Shown here in pieces: positions 34,077-44,514 of a stretch of DNA of 64,000 nt. Every line of letters begins with the position of its first letter. Within the stretch, counting starts at the first letter, position 1. The stretch is from contig NZ_QVTE01000051.1 of the NCBI RefSeq assembly GCF_003429095.1, positions 62,001-126,000 of the forward strand, read 5' to 3'. A program made the translations under genes and the position numbers. Under the pieces are notes generated by a model that searched no databases, was not told the DNA's origin, and was given only the letters and a program-made list of their open reading frames with translations. This DNA comes from Peribacillus saganii (lineage in GTDB: Bacteria > Bacillota > Bacilli > Bacillales > DSM-1321).

Positions 34077-34943
34077 GTGAGGACAGCTTTATTTTTCCTT
34101 ATCTTCTATTTCTTAATAAGTGAGCCGGCAAAAGCCGCCCATCCCTTAAACTTTATAGAAAATTATGACAACCCTATCAGTTTTAAGGTTGAAGTGCTGC
34201 CCTGGGAAATAACCAATGACATATTGCCTAAGGGTACGGTCTTTACCATTATAGATGTAGAAACCGGCTTACAATTTAAGGTTCAAAGACGAGCAGGAAG
34301 GAACCATGCCGATGTGCAGCCTTTAACGAAGAAAGATACAAAAATTATGAAAATGATTTACAACGGAAGATGGAGCTGGCAGAGAAAAGCGATAATTGTC
34401 CTTGTTAACGATCAAATGATTGCCGGTTCCATGCATGGGATGCCACATGGTGCGGGTGCTCTTACAAATGGTTTTCGCGGACATTTTTGCATTCACTTTT
34501 TAGGCAGTACTACACACCGCTCACGAAAAACAGAGCCATTGCATCAATTGATGATCTTAAAGGCTGGCGGCAAGCTGGATGAATATATAGATAACCTTAC
34601 ACCTGCTGAATTAATAACAGTGTTTTCCCACGCTGTTAATTTGCATGATATGACAATCATTCATCAAATTTTGGACTCTAAAAAGAATGATATGAAACTA
34701 AAACAGGACCTGAATCAAATCATATATATGTCGGCAACAGTGCTGCATCATGAAAATATTAACGATACCATGATGCTCACTGAAATACCGGTAAAAGTGG
34801 AATTAAAACGGAAAAATCAGCCTAAGGAAAGAAATGTAATTAGCTTTGTAATCAGACGGAGTAGTTTGACCGACAGGTGGTATCTTGATGGCAGCTGTCT
34901 AGAAAGAGAGTTCAATCCACCGGAAGAAATGGACAGGGAATAA
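34077..34943 (+). CDS. Secreted protein of unknown function with GHFCIHF motif
   Basis: A 288-residue exported protein starting at GTG after AAGAGGTGATTCAATT, with signal peptide VRTALFFLIFYFLISEPAKA. The N-terminal domain (~25-160) contains LQFKVQRRAGRNHADVQPLT, then MIAGSMHGMPHGAGALTNGF and RGHFCIHFLGSTTHRSRKTE. The His, His...Cys-x-His order and the surrounding glycines resemble an active site, perhaps of a YkuD-like transpeptidase or Zn hydrolase. I cannot place it with confidence. The C-terminal ~120 residues are a separate domain. It is divergent from the VanW gene. Confidence 0.75.
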   Translation: MRTALFFLIFYFLISEPAKAAHPLNFIENYDNPISFKVEVLPWEITNDILPKGTVFTIIDVETGLQFKVQRRAGRNHADVQPLTKKDTKIMKMIYNGRWSWQRKAIIVLVNDQMIAGSMHGMPHGAGALTNGFRGHFCIHFLGSTTHRSRKTEPLHQLMILKAGGKLDEYIDNLTPAELITVFSHAVNLHDMTIIHQILDSKKNDMKLKQDLNQIIYMSATVLHHENINDTMMLTEIPVKVELKRKNQPKERNVISFVIRRSSLTDRWYLDGSCLEREFNPPEEMDRE

Positions 34944-35160
34944 ATTCTCTTTCCCTTATCTATTTGGCCATAAGGGAATTGTTTTGGATCTAAAGTAATC
35001 CGTATTAACAAACTTAATACAACCAGATTTGCTAAATTTCACATTGTAGTTTATGTAATTTAAAAGCGGTAAGCAAAAAGACAATTAACTGTGCATATCC
35101 ATAAACCGCTAGCTAAGACAGGAGCGTTTCCATGACTGGAAAATTTTATAAAGCATAAAA

Positions 35161-35202
35161 AAGCCTGTATCGTTAATTCTAACTAACCAACGATACAGGC
35201 TT
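35161..35202 (-). terminator. Terminator of the 38-aa membrane protein gene
   Basis: A perfect 14-base stem AAGCCTGTATCGTT/AACGATACAGGCTT, followed on the minus strand by TTTTTTAT. Confidence 0.9.
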
Positions 35203-35217
35203 ATAACGTTTGTACTC

Positions 35218-35334
35218 TTATTTATTTTTGTACATTTGCATAAAAGCTTCTAAAATTTCAATACCTTGGAACGTTAATAAACTAATGGCAGTAAACGAGA
35301 AAAATCCCATCATGATAAAGCGCATCCACATCAT
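35218..35334 (-). CDS. Small membrane protein (38 aa)
   Basis: ATG ATG start with a near-ideal AAAGGAGG 10 bases upstream, and a perfect terminator 15 bases after the stop. The product is one Met/Phe-rich membrane helix (MMWMRFIMMGFFSFTAISLL) and a short tail (FQGIEILEAFMQMYKNK). I do not recognise it. The strong signals argue that it is expressed. Confidence 0.7.
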   Translation of the reverse strand: MMWMRFIMMGFFSFTAISLLTFQGIEILEAFMQMYKNK

Positions 35335-35628
35335 ATAAATTATCCTCCTTTGCTGATAAAGTAATTACCTACTTATTCGCAAAGGACTGAAACCAAGATA
35401 ATTCCCCTGAAAAAGAACAGGTGTGAGCAATATAAACCTCCTAATATTGCCGATTTGAAGAGAGCATAGAACTCGGGCACCCTGGATTACGCTTATAAAA
35501 ATGAGACACGGTATGCAAAGCTGCCGCTATTTCTTGCTTTCCGACCTGATCACTGGAGGTGTTATCATTACTGCACTAATTTGCTTTCACATTATTTATC
35601 AATTTTTTATGAGCTTATCTAAAAATCT
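35335..35628. other. Spacer, no gene seen
   Basis: About 290 bases holding the likely promoter of the 38-aa gene and the 3' flank of the MATE gene. A GGAGGT at ~35553 precedes only an ATT-start frame that overlaps the MATE gene; I do not call it. Confidence 0.35.
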
Positions 35629-36996
35629 TCACACCTGTTTTATCTGTACGCTCTGAAAATACCTTTTTTGGACGTATATAAGCCTTGCTGATAAGGCAAT
35701 CCCGGCTGCAAGCAATCCTGCAGTCAAGCCGATCCAATAGCCTGAAGCTCCCAGCTTGGTATAATGGGCAAGCAAATAACCAACCGGCAGGCAAATGAGC
35801 CAATAGGCGATTAAAGTCATGATAAAGGCAATATTGACATCTTTATATCCTCTCAATGCTGCCAGGGCGGTTGCCTGGATGGCGTCCGAGATTTGAAAGA
35901 ACAGTGCGTAAATTAAAAAGTGGGCCGTTAACGCGATTACGGCCGTCTCGTTTGAATAAATGGCCGCAACTTCATACCTGAAGAAAACTACGAGCAGGCC
36001 TGTTACAAAGGCAATTAAAATGGAAAGGTTAATACCAAGCCAGCTGTAGGTTTTTGCATCCTTATACCGGCCGGCTCCTACCTCAAATCCCACTAGAACG
36101 GTTTGCGCCATTGAGATGCTCATCGGAATCATATAGATGAATGCAACAATATTCAACGCTGATTGATAGGCCGCAATCGTCGTAATATCATACTTACTGA
36201 TTAGAATCATTACGACTGCAAATATGCCCGATTCAAAAAAAATCGAAAGTCCCATCGGCACACCAATTTTTAAAATCTCAGTGAACTTATCGGAGTCAAA
36301 TTGCTTAAAGGCAGCTAACGTTACATAGGGAGAAAAAGGTTTTTGTGTCTTTACGATGAAAGCCGTTAGCCCGGCAATTAGCCAATAAGTAATGGAAGTT
36401 GAGTAACCAGCCCCTGCCCCGCCAAGCTCCGGAAAGCCCCAGTTTCCAAAGATAAGTACATAGTTTAACATGAAATTGACAGGGAGTGAAGACAGGAGGA
36501 TGATCATCACGATTCTGGTTTTTCCCAGTGCATAAATAAAGGATCTTAGAACATTAAAAATAAATAGCGGAATGATTCCATACGCCAGACCGATCAAATA
36601 ATCACTGGCGATCTGCTGAACATTGGCATCCAAATCCATTATCCCCAATATCATTTCCAAAAAGAGAAATCCGGCCAAGATCACCAACACAGCAATACCT
36701 AATGCTAGGTATACTCCATGTGCCAGCACCACAGACACTTCCTTATCTTTTTTCTGGCCAAAACGCTGTGCAGCAATGGGTGATACGGCAAGCAGTATCC
36801 CGCTTAGCCCTGTAAAAACCGGATTCCAAATCGCTGAACCTATCCCCACCCCGGCCAGGTCAGACGGATTGTATTTCCCTGACATAACAGTATTGAAAAA
36901 AACCATGGAAAACATCCCAAGCTGGGTAATTAAAATAGGGATCAGCATAATAATTAATTGCTTAATCTTCTCTTTGTAAGTAAATGTTTCATACAT
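35629..36996 (-). CDS. MATE family efflux transporter (NorM type)
   Basis: A 455-residue, twelve-helix cation-coupled multidrug exporter. Two six-helix MatE repeats lie at ~15-175 and ~240-400. Family marks are MLIPILITQLGMFSMVFFNT, LAGVGIGSAIWNPVFTGLSG and PIAAQRFGQKKDKE, with the mirrored GVPMGLSIFFESGIFAVVMI in half two. AAGGAG lies 9 bases before the ATG. Monocistronic; substrate unknown, typically cationic drugs. Confidence 0.93.
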   Translation of the reverse strand: MYETFTYKEKIKQLIIMLIPILITQLGMFSMVFFNTVMSGKYNPSDLAGVGIGSAIWNPVFTGLSGILLAVSPIAAQRFGQKKDKEVSVVLAHGVYLALGIAVLVILAGFLFLEMILGIMDLDANVQQIASDYLIGLAYGIIPLFIFNVLRSFIYALGKTRIVMIILLSSLPVNFMLNYVLIFGNWGFPELGGAGAGYSTSITYWLIAGLTAFIVKTQKPFSPYVTLAAFKQFDSDKFTEILKIGVPMGLSIFFESGIFAVVMILISKYDITTIAAYQSALNIVAFIYMIPMSISMAQTVLVGFEVGAGRYKDAKTYSWLGINLSILIAFVTGLLVVFFRYEVAAIYSNETAVIALTAHFLIYALFFQISDAIQATALAALRGYKDVNIAFIMTLIAYWLICLPVGYLLAHYTKLGASGYWIGLTAGLLAAGIALSARLIYVQKRYFQSVQIKQV

Positions 36997-37337
36997 AAGC
37001 AGCTACTCCTTGAATAGTAAAAAATAACAGCAAAAGTTAATTATATGCCATATTGCCTGCTTTTAAAATATCCCAATCATGTATTTTTTTGTATGTAATC
37101 TTGCCATTAAAAGAAAATTATAGATGAAGATATTGGGATTCACCTGGAAAGGACTGCACGCTATTTAAACATAGGGAAGCCCAGATAGCCATTTTCAGTT
37201 CACTGGCATGCCTTTTTTCTTAATGGATTCATTTTTGATGTTTTTTGTAAAGATTTTTCCAAATTAGCTTTTTAGGAGACCCCCTGGCATTTTTTAGCAA
37301 CCATTCAAATGGTATAAACAAAACCGATTCAACGACA
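36997..37337. other. Spacer, no gene seen
   Basis: About 340 bases of AT-rich sequence; no ORF with a ribosome binding site, no structured RNA that I recognise. Confidence 0.35.
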
Positions 37338-37892
37338 TTACCTTCGACGGAAAGACGCCTTATGAAAGGATTCAATATACTTGAAAAGTTCTTGGCCTGT
37401 AAATGTAACCTTGCCACCTTTTTGCAAACTAATATACATGGCCTGATATAGCTCGGGAACCCAAATGTATTGATGGGTATAATCTTTTAGAAGAAGATAA
37501 CCGCATTTTTCCCAAAATCGTATCCGTGCGATATTGTCAATAATTTTTTCACTTTCAACCTCAATCAGAATGGTATCAAATTTCTTATGTGCAACGGCCC
37601 ATTCCCTTATGTATTTGTTCAATCCCTTTCCGATGCCGCGGTTTTGATATTCCTTTTCAACGGCCAAATAGTCAATCAGTAAAATCCGGGAATCTCTTAT
37701 CGATCCTGTCAACGCCATCGCAACGGTGTGTGTCCCTTCTATTACAACATGCAGAGAACAAAGACGTTTGGCAAACATATTACGGATGATAGTTTCAGGC
37801 TTTGGTGAATGATTCTTAAATGCCTCAAAGTAAATATCCTTTACCATATCCCATAAATCTTCGTTCCATTGATCAGTTGTAAGGAATTCCAT
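37338..37892 (-). CDS. GNAT family N-acetyltransferase
   Basis: A 184-residue acetyl-CoA-dependent acetyltransferase. The acetyl-CoA loop is in LAVEKEYQNRGIGKGLNKYI (Gln-x-x-Gly-x-Gly), after the beta-4 strand ILLIDY. The end of the fold is RIRFWEKCGYLLLKDY. A C-terminal extension (~135-184) is of unknown use. AAAGGAGAG precedes the ATG. Divergent from the dehydratase gene at 38051; substrate unknown. Confidence 0.88.
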   Translation of the reverse strand: MEFLTTDQWNEDLWDMVKDIYFEAFKNHSPKPETIIRNMFAKRLCSLHVVIEGTHTVAMALTGSIRDSRILLIDYLAVEKEYQNRGIGKGLNKYIREWAVAHKKFDTILIEVESEKIIDNIARIRFWEKCGYLLLKDYTHQYIWVPELYQAMYISLQKGGKVTFTGQELFKYIESFHKASFRRR

Positions 37893-37947
37893 AATGTAAA
37901 CTCTCCTTTATTACCCTCTCGAAAATAGCTAAATGCTAAGTTGAATG

Positions 37948-38023
37948 CCTTATAACTAAAAGTTACAACCTTATAACTTATATGTATTATCTGCCAGCTA
38001 AGTGTAAGAGATAACATATAAGT
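37948..38023. promoter_or_regulatory. Operator-like repeats before the dehydratase gene
   Basis: CCTTATAACT occurs at 37948-37957 and again at 37969-37978, exactly 21 bases (two helical turns) apart. ACTTATATGT (37976-37985) is mirrored by ACATATAAGT (38014-38023). All lie in the divergent spacer between the GNAT and dehydratase genes. Confidence 0.45.
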
Positions 38024-38050
38024 AAATTCTTTATTAAGGAGTTGGTCTTT

Positions 38051-39034
38051 ATGAATCATACAACAATTACCCTGCAGGAGATAATACAAGCTCATCAACG
38101 TATAAAAAATTATATAAGACATACACCTTTAGAGTATAATGTTGAATTTAGCCGTTTATACGGAGCAGAGGTTTATTTAAAATTGGAGAACCTCCAGGTT
38201 ACGGGCAGCTTTAAGCCCAGGGGTTCCTTTAATAAGCTATTGGCTTTAAGCCATACGGAGCGAAAACGCGGTGTTATTGCTCCTTCCGCAGGCAATCATG
38301 GAATTGGATTGGCTTATGCAGCTAATCAATTAAAGGTTCCAGCGCATGTTTATTTACCGAATGAAGCCGATCCAAGCAAAATAAATGCATTGGAAAGCTA
38401 TGGTGCCGCTATTACTTTTTTTGAGTCGATTGCGGATGCACGGCTGGCAGCAGTAAAAGATGCCCAAGAAAAAGGCTATACCTTTCTTTCCGCCTATAAT
38501 GACCGTTCAGTGGTTGCTGCAGGCGGCACTGTAGAATTAGAGATTTTAGATGATTTATCTGATGTAGAGGTAGTCATCACCTGTTTGGGTGGCGGGGGAC
38601 TTACACCTGGGATTTGTGTGGCTCTCAAATCGATAAATCCGAAATTAGAGGTATGGGGAGTACAAACAAAGAATAGTCCGACATTCGCTGTTTGGTTTCA
38701 ACATGCTAAAACGGTACCTGTGAATTTAAAGCCATCGATAGCGGAAGGATTAAGCGGACCAATCGAGCATCATACTATGACATTTCCTATCATCCAAGAA
38801 CATATTGACCGAATCATAACAGTTACAGACGAAGAGATTATGGAAGCCATGACTACTATGCCGAACTATCAATATATTATTGAACCTTCTGGAGCAGCAG
38901 GATTAGCTTCATTAAAACAAAATGGCGGGGAATTAAAAGGACGAAAAGCTGCTATTGTCGTTACTGGCCGCAATATTTCTTGGACCAGGTTCAGTTCTTT
39001 CATTTCCAATAGAGTAAGTTATGCTAAGCAATAA
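38051..39034 (+). CDS. Threonine/serine dehydratase-like PLP enzyme
   Basis: A 327-residue fold-type II PLP enzyme like catabolic threonine dehydratase. It would deaminate Thr to 2-oxobutyrate or Ser to pyruvate. The Schiff-base lysine is in GSFKPRGSFNKLL (~residue 53), the substrate loop is SAGNHGIGLAYAAN, and the phosphate cup is CLGGGGLTPG. The C-terminal EPSGAAGLASLKQNGG is followed by a short tail with no ACT regulatory domain, so feedback inhibition by isoleucine is unlikely. AAGGAG lies 9 bases before the ATG at 38051. Confidence 0.9.
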   Translation: MNHTTITLQEIIQAHQRIKNYIRHTPLEYNVEFSRLYGAEVYLKLENLQVTGSFKPRGSFNKLLALSHTERKRGVIAPSAGNHGIGLAYAANQLKVPAHVYLPNEADPSKINALESYGAAITFFESIADARLAAVKDAQEKGYTFLSAYNDRSVVAAGGTVELEILDDLSDVEVVITCLGGGGLTPGICVALKSINPKLEVWGVQTKNSPTFAVWFQHAKTVPVNLKPSIAEGLSGPIEHHTMTFPIIQEHIDRIITVTDEEIMEAMTTMPNYQYIIEPSGAAGLASLKQNGGELKGRKAAIVVTGRNISWTRFSSFISNRVSYAKQ

Positions 39035-39057
39035 CTCATCTCAGTTCCCTTAAAGCC

Positions 39058-39088
39058 ATCATTCCTCCAGCTAAAACGGAGGGATGAT
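39058..39088 (+). terminator. Terminator of the dehydratase gene
   Basis: An ATCATTCCTCC/GGAGGGATGAT stem with a 9-base loop, then TTTT. The rest of 39035-39352 shows no gene. Confidence 0.75.
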
Positions 39089-39352
39089 TTTGGTTGTCCT
39101 GCCGTTATGTTCAGCTATTTCCAAGCAGTTTTTGATAAAATAAACATCACATCAACTACCTCTTACTGAAAGCCTCTCCCCTTTTTCCGGCACGAATATT
39201 GGGATTTGCTTTATTTCATTTGAGGTGAATATGCAGCTTACTGGCATCGGCGGCATGAATGTTAATTAATTTTTAAAGGAACTGAAAAACAATCTTTTTT
39301 CCTCCGAGCACAAAAATTTACCAATCTCAATAGGCGGCTGTAAATAAAAAAA

Positions 39353-39368
39353 GCCCGCCGCAGCGAGC
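39353..39368 (-). terminator. Terminator of the YjbQ-family gene
   Basis: GCTCGC/GCGGGC short GC-rich stem (one G-U pair), followed on the minus strand by TTTTTTT. Confidence 0.75.
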
Positions 39369-39372
39369 CCCA

Positions 39373-39777
39373 TCACCCTTCAACTATTTTGATATAAAAC
39401 TCCCGCTCCCTTGGTCCATCAAATTCACAGAAATAGACCCCTTGCCATCTGCCAAGCAGTAGCCTCCCCTCATGGACAATCAAATGCTGGGAAGCACCCA
39501 TTGCGCTCGCTTTCATATGTGCAGCCGAGTTTCCTTCATCATGTTTATCCTGCGTTAAGTTCCAGGGATACATTTCATCAAAGCGGCGAATCATGTCGCT
39601 TTTTACATCCGGATCGGCATTTTCGTTAATGGTGATCCCAGCTGTAGTATGGGGGCAATAGACAATAGCAGCAGCTTTGCTGAATCCTGCCTCTCGGACA
39701 AACTCTTGAACTTCTGTTGTGATTTCAATCATTTCGTCTCTTTTTGAACTGGAAATTTTATATTTTTTAATCATCAA
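39373..39777 (-). CDS. YjbQ/UPF0047 family protein (YugU-like)
   Basis: A 133-134 residue protein of the YjbQ family. Conserved marks are CPHTTAGITINENADPDV, EGNSAAHMKASAMGASQH and LLLGRWQGVYFCEFDGPRER. The histidines form the putative metal or phosphate site. E. coli YjbQ has weak thiamine-phosphate synthase activity; the true role is unclear. The start is TTG at 39777 or the next-codon ATG at 39774; the ribosome binding site AGG is weak for both. Confidence 0.92.
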   Translation of the reverse strand: MMIKKYKISSSKRDEMIEITTEVQEFVREAGFSKAAAIVYCPHTTAGITINENADPDVKSDMIRRFDEMYPWNLTQDKHDEGNSAAHMKASAMGASQHLIVHEGRLLLGRWQGVYFCEFDGPREREFYIKIVEG

Positions 39778-40260
39778 CTTGTAACCTGCCTTTTGTAATT
39801 AGTTTCTATCTATCCTTTACCCCAAACTGGGTTTTTGAAATCAATCTCCTGGGATGGTTTCTGTCATAGCTATCCGGCAGTAGCCTATTTGGTTGGGATC
39901 AGTCCGCTTTACTTCCCTTCTTTTTGCTTAATTTAAGTCTTCACCACCAGTTTGTCCATTTCCCTTTGAAAAACCGTACCTTCTTCTTTGTTGAGTAATT
40001 TCTCTTCATAACGCAATTTATGATACATGTTTTTTAACTGTTTAGTCTTATTTGTTGAAACCTGTTTATTGTATTTGTGGAAAACTGTTGATTCTAACTT
40101 ATCGTTTACAAAATGTTAAAACAAGGTATTTCAACCTAAATTTAATTGTTGTTCCAAAAAAACTGTACGTTTTTTACCATTCCTTTAGTCTTATATCCTC
40201 ACAAAATAATAGAGCTAAGTGAAGAGTCTGATTTGTCTGATTTTAGCGAAAATAAAAAAT
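39778..40260. other. Spacer, no gene seen
   Basis: About 480 bases upstream of the YjbQ gene and downstream of odhB. No ORF with a ribosome binding site, no repeat of the dispersed family and no riboswitch recognised. Confidence 0.35.
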
Positions 40261-40288
40261 GCACCGCCACTGTAATAAGTGACGATGC
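40261..40288 (-). terminator. Terminator of the odhAB operon
   Basis: GCATCGTCACT/AGTGGCGGTGC stem on the minus strand with G-U pairs, then ATTTTTTATTTT. Confidence 0.85.
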
Positions 40289-40305
40289 TTTTGGTTCTTA
40301 ATCTA

Positions 40306-41562
40306 TTATCCTTCTAGTAAAAGCTGTTCTGGATCTTCAAGCAATTCTTTCACATTTACCAGGAAGCCTACTGCTTCTTTACCATCAACGATACGATGAT
40401 CATAGGAGAGGGCAAGATACATCATTGGTCTGTTCTCCATCCGCTCGGAATCAATAGCGACTGGACGAGTTTGAATTTTGTGCATGCCAAGGATTCCTAC
40501 CTGAGGTGCATTTAATATCGGCGTTGATAATAATGAACCGAACGTTCCGCCGTTTGTGATCGTAAATGTACCTCCCTGCAGGTCTGAAAGGGCAAGTTTA
40601 TTGTTTCTTGCTTTGACAGCAAGCTCGCCGATTGACCGTTCGATATCGACAAATCCCTTTCTATCTGCTTCTCTCACAACCGGTACAACCAAGCCTTCAT
40701 CAGTGGAAACAGCCACACCGATGTCATAGAAATTCTTTTTCAGGATATTCGCACCCTGAATTTCAGCGTTCAGCAATGGATATTTCTTCAGGGCGCCAAT
40801 TACCGCTTTTGTAAAGAATGACATGAAACCAAGTTTAACTCCATGCTGTTTAAAGAAAGCATCCTTGCGGCGGTTCCTCAGCTCCATAATGGCAGTCATA
40901 TCAACCTCGTTGAATGTGGTAAGCATTGCCGCGGTCTGCTGTACTTCCACCAGACGTTTTGCAATAGTCTGGCGTCGGCGAGACATTTTGATAACCTCGA
41001 TACGGTCATCAGAAGTAACAGATGCTGCTTGGGCCGGTACAGGTGCTGGCTTGGATGCCGGAACACTTTGCTGTGCAGGGGCACTTGCGGCAGCCTCCAC
41101 ATCTTGTCTTCTTACTCTGCCAAGAGGGTCGGCAACAGATACCTCGCTTAAGTCGATCCCTTTTTCACGGGCAAGCTTTCTTGCTGCCGGTGAGGCGATT
41201 GGACGCTGGCTGCTCACAGGTTTTTCTTCCTGCTGTACTGTTGCCTCATGTGGTACAGCTGATTCAGGCTGAGCAGAAGGCGCAGATGTTTCAGCTTGAG
41301 ACGGCTGGGATGGAGATGCTTGGGCGCCGGCTTCATCTACGATGGCAATTGCCTGTCCAACTTGTACCGTATCCCCTTCTTCTGCAAGCAACTCCTTCAG
41401 CTGTCCAGCGTAATCTGAAATGATTTCTACGTTTACCTTGTCTGTTTCCAGTTCTACGATGTAATCCCCTTTTTCAATTACATCTCCCGGTTTTTTCAGC
41501 CATTGGGCGACTGTCCCTTCAGATATCGATTCAGCTAGCTCGGGTACCTTTACTTCTGCCAT
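40306..41562 (-). CDS. odhB: 2-oxoglutarate dehydrogenase E2, dihydrolipoyl succinyltransferase
   Basis: A 418-residue core subunit of the 2-oxoglutarate dehydrogenase complex, which transfers succinyl from lipoate to CoA in the TCA cycle. The lipoyl domain (~2-77) has the lipoyl lysine in [13 protein letters not shown] Ser/Gln/Pro/Ala linker follows. The peripheral E1/E3-binding domain (~120-155) has [19 protein letters not shown]. The catalytic domain (~190-418) ends with the active site [16 protein letters not shown]. It begins one base after the odhA stop, so the two are co-transcribed. AAGGGGGAAAA-like ribosome binding site in the odhA tail. Confidence 0.97.
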   Translation of the reverse strand: MAEVKVPELAESISEGTVAQWLKKPGDVIEKGDYIVELETDKVNVEIISDYAGQLKELLAEEGDTVQVGQAIAIVDEAGAQASPSQPSQAETSAPSAQPESAVPHEATVQQEEKPVSSQRPIASPAARKLAREKGIDLSEVSVADPLGRVRRQDVEAAASAPAQQSVPASKPAPVPAQAASVTSDDRIEVIKMSRRRQTIAKRLVEVQQTAAMLTTFNEVDMTAIMELRNRRKDAFFKQHGVKLGFMSFFTKAVIGALKKYPLLNAEIQGANILKKNFYDIGVAVSTDEGLVVPVVREADRKGFVDIERSIGELAVKARNNKLALSDLQGGTFTITNGGTFGSLLSTPILNAPQVGILGMHKIQTRPVAIDSERMENRPMMYLALSYDHRIVDGKEAVGFLVNVKELLEDPEQLLLEG

Positions 41563-41563
41563 C

Positions 41564-44422
41564 TTACTTTTCCCCCTCTTGATTACGAGTTATTGCTTTC
41601 GTTATGATTTGTTGCTGTTTCATTTTATGTGCATTTGGATCACCCTCAGCCGGGCTGGATCTACGCTTTCTTCCTACATAAATGACTGGGACTATGTCGT
41701 TGCAGGCACTAATCAGACGCGGTTCCACAAATGTCCATGCACCCATATTTTTTGGCTCTTCCTGGACCCAGAAAATTTCCTTCAAATTCGTAAACTGCTT
41801 CAAAAGTTGCTGAATGTCCTGGTATGGGAATGGATATAGTTCTTCAATCCGGATGATGTGCAGCCAATCCAGATCTTCACGTCCCGTTACTTGAGCGCTA
41901 AGATCGACCGCGATTTTCCCTGTACAGAAAACAATCCTTTCGACTTTTTCCGGATTTGCTCCAAGCCCCGGCTGCTGGATACATGGTTTAAAATCTCCCT
42001 CAGTAAATTCAACAGGGTTTGATGATGTAAGCGGGTTTCTAAGCAGGCTCTTTGGTGTCATAATGACAAGCGGCCTGACCTCTTCCATTTCAAGTACCTT
42101 TGCCTGTCGTCTTAAAATATGGAAATACTGGGCTGCAGTGCTAAGGTTTGCAACCGTCCAGTTATTTTCTGCAGCAAGTGACAAGTATCGCTCCAGGCGT
42201 CCGCTTGAATGCTCTGGCCCTTGTCCTTCATACCCATGAGGCAGCAGCATAACAAGCCCTGATTTCTGCCCCCATTTAGCGCGGCCAGCAGCAATAAACT
42301 GATCAAAAATTACCTGTGCTGTATTGGCAAAATCTCCATATTGCGCTTCCCAGAGAACGAGTGTTTCCGGAGAGAAAACATTATATCCATATTCAAATGC
42401 CAGCACAGAAGCCTCTGAAAGCGGGCTATTATGCACTGCAAACGAAGCTGCTACACCTTCCAGCTGATGCAGCGGAGAATATTTTTCGCCTGTAGAGCTG
42501 TCATGCAGCATTAAATGACGCTGGGCGAAGGTACCACGCTCTGAGTCCTGGCCTGTTAAGCGGATTGGCGTCCCATCCTTAAGAATGGTAGCAAATGCAA
42601 GCGTTTCCGCCTGGGCCCAGTCGATCTTGCCGTCCGTACCGAACGCATCCAGGCGGCGGGACAGGATCTTGCCGAGTTTTTTATTTATCTGGAACGATTC
42701 AGGCCATTTCACAAGATTTTCATTTACGGCCTTCAGTTCATCATTGGTAACTGAGGTTTCAAACTTTGGAATACCGTGCTCGACTGTTTCCGGCGGATTC
42801 AACTCATTAGCTTCCTTTGGTTTGTTGCCGGACACTTTGCCGTAAGCCGTTGAAAGTTTTTCCTCTACCTGTGCTTCAATTGCTGCTACTTCCTCACTTG
42901 TCAGCTCTCCTGCCTGAAGAAGCCGCTGGGAGTATACTTCCTTCGTTGTCGGATGTTTGTGCACAAGCTCGTACATTTTTGGATTTGTTACTAATGGCTC
43001 ATCCATCTCATTGTGTCCAAAGCGTCGGTACCCGATTAAGTCTATGAGGAAATCCTTTTTAAAAGCAGTGCGGTATTGGTAAGCAAGCTGAACTGCTGCC
43101 ATGCACGCTTCCGGATCATCCGCATTGACGTGGACAATTGGGATTTCAAATCCTTTTGCCAGATCGCTTGCGTATTTTGTAGATCGGGAATCTTCGCTCT
43201 CAGTGGTAAAACCGATCATATTATTAGCGATTATATGAATGGCTCCGCCCGTTTGGTATCCTTTCAGCCGGCTAAGATTTAGTGTTTCAGCTACAATTCC
43301 CTCGCCAGGGAATGCAGCATCGCCATGGATCAGAATGGCAAGTGAACGGGAAACATCCTGTGCTGGGAAACCAGCTTCCTTTCTATTTTCTTGAGCAGCT
43401 CTTGTGTATCCTTCCACAATTGCTCCTACAAACTCAAGATGGCTTGGATTATTTGCAAGCGTCAGTCTGGCTTTAATTGTATTTTCCCGTGTGATTTGCT
43501 TATCAAGACCTAGATGGTACTTTACATCACCGGTCCACCCATAGTTGATGCCAATAGAACCTTCAGAAGGTACTAAATCCTTATTTGGTGAATGCTGGAA
43601 TTCAGAGAAAATAATTTCATATGGCTTGCCGAGTACATGGGCCAGCACATTTAACCGGCCACGGTGAGCCATCGCAATATTGACATTAGTTGTGCCATTT
43701 TGAACAGATTCAGAAATGATGCCATCCAGGAGCGGGACTAACGTATCCAGCCCTTCAATCGAAAATCGTTTCTGGCCAACATAAGTACGGTGCAGAAATT
43801 TTTCAAAGCCTTCCACTTCATTTAAGCGCTTTAATAGTAAGCTCTTTTTTTCTTTGGACAGCTTTGGAAAAATATTTCCTGATTCCACAGCATCCTTAAG
43901 CCATTTTTTCTCGTTTAAATCATTTACATGCTGAAACTCGAAAGCGATTGTACTAGTGTACCGGCCTTTCAGGTATGTAACGGCTTCGAATGCATTTTTA
44001 AGGTCAGAAGGCGGATTTTCCATTACAAAAGCTGCCGGGATACTTTTTAGATCCGCTTCAGTCAAATTGTAATTTGATAGCTCTAATAGCTGTGTATCCA
44101 TTTTGCTTTTTGTCAGCGGATAGATATCAGCTGCGTGGTGGCCATATGTACGTATATGGTCAGCTAATTTAGTCGCGGCAATGATTTTCTGGATATCCGG
44201 CAATCCTGCCTGAGGAGCATTGATTGCATGTGTTGCTGTAATGCTTTCCTCTTCATTTTTTCTACTACCTTCTAATACCGGAGCACCCCATGCCTCAAAT
44301 AAGGCTGCAAGCTCCGGTTCGACCGCCGCTGTATCCTGCAGGTATAAATCATATTGCTCCATAATATAGCCAAGATTCGGACCTGCAAAGCTTTTCCAAG
44401 GATCAGCTTTTTTGTTGGTCAT
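41564..44422 (-). CDS. odhA: 2-oxoglutarate dehydrogenase E1
   Basis: A 952-residue thiamine diphosphate enzyme that decarboxylates 2-oxoglutarate and loads the E2 lipoate. The N-terminal segment is followed by the E1 core with [20 protein letters not shown], then [20 protein letters not shown] (ThDP/Mg site). The transketolase-like middle has [18 protein letters not shown], and [20 protein letters not shown] is a later core segment. The C-terminal domain has [13 protein letters not shown]. The ATG at 44422 follows GGGGG at 8 bases; the in-frame TTG at 44437 lies before that site. Upstream a cre-like site could mediate glucose repression. Confidence 0.97.
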   Translation of the reverse strand: MTNKKADPWKSFAGPNLGYIMEQYDLYLQDTAAVEPELAALFEAWGAPVLEGSRKNEEESITATHAINAPQAGLPDIQKIIAATKLADHIRTYGHHAADIYPLTKSKMDTQLLELSNYNLTEADLKSIPAAFVMENPPSDLKNAFEAVTYLKGRYTSTIAFEFQHVNDLNEKKWLKDAVESGNIFPKLSKEKKSLLLKRLNEVEGFEKFLHRTYVGQKRFSIEGLDTLVPLLDGIISESVQNGTTNVNIAMAHRGRLNVLAHVLGKPYEIIFSEFQHSPNKDLVPSEGSIGINYGWTGDVKYHLGLDKQITRENTIKARLTLANNPSHLEFVGAIVEGYTRAAQENRKEAGFPAQDVSRSLAILIHGDAAFPGEGIVAETLNLSRLKGYQTGGAIHIIANNMIGFTTESEDSRSTKYASDLAKGFEIPIVHVNADDPEACMAAVQLAYQYRTAFKKDFLIDLIGYRRFGHNEMDEPLVTNPKMYELVHKHPTTKEVYSQRLLQAGELTSEEVAAIEAQVEEKLSTAYGKVSGNKPKEANELNPPETVEHGIPKFETSVTNDELKAVNENLVKWPESFQINKKLGKILSRRLDAFGTDGKIDWAQAETLAFATILKDGTPIRLTGQDSERGTFAQRHLMLHDSSTGEKYSPLHQLEGVAASFAVHNSPLSEASVLAFEYGYNVFSPETLVLWEAQYGDFANTAQVIFDQFIAAGRAKWGQKSGLVMLLPHGYEGQGPEHSSGRLERYLSLAAENNWTVANLSTAAQYFHILRRQAKVLEMEEVRPLVIMTPKSLLRNPLTSSNPVEFTEGDFKPCIQQPGLGANPEKVERIVFCTGKIAVDLSAQVTGREDLDWLHIIRIEELYPFPYQDIQQLLKQFTNLKEIFWVQEEPKNMGAWTFVEPRLISACNDIVPVIYVGRKRRSSPAEGDPNAHKMKQQQIITKAITRNQEGEK

Positions 44423-44514
44423 TTCAAAAACCCCCAACTTTTCTCAAAATTAGTTAGTAATTTACACATTATTTAGAAATAGTTATTTAAAGCGAAAATT
44501 CTTAATAATTAAGT

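Noticed and set aside
35545-35660. GGAGGT followed by a short plus-strand frame
   Set aside because: The frame could only start at ATT and overlaps the 3' end of the MATE gene.
40823-41423. Long open frames opposite odhB (149 and 133 codons)
   Set aside because: They are antisense shadows of a well-supported gene with strong codon bias; none has a ribosome binding site.
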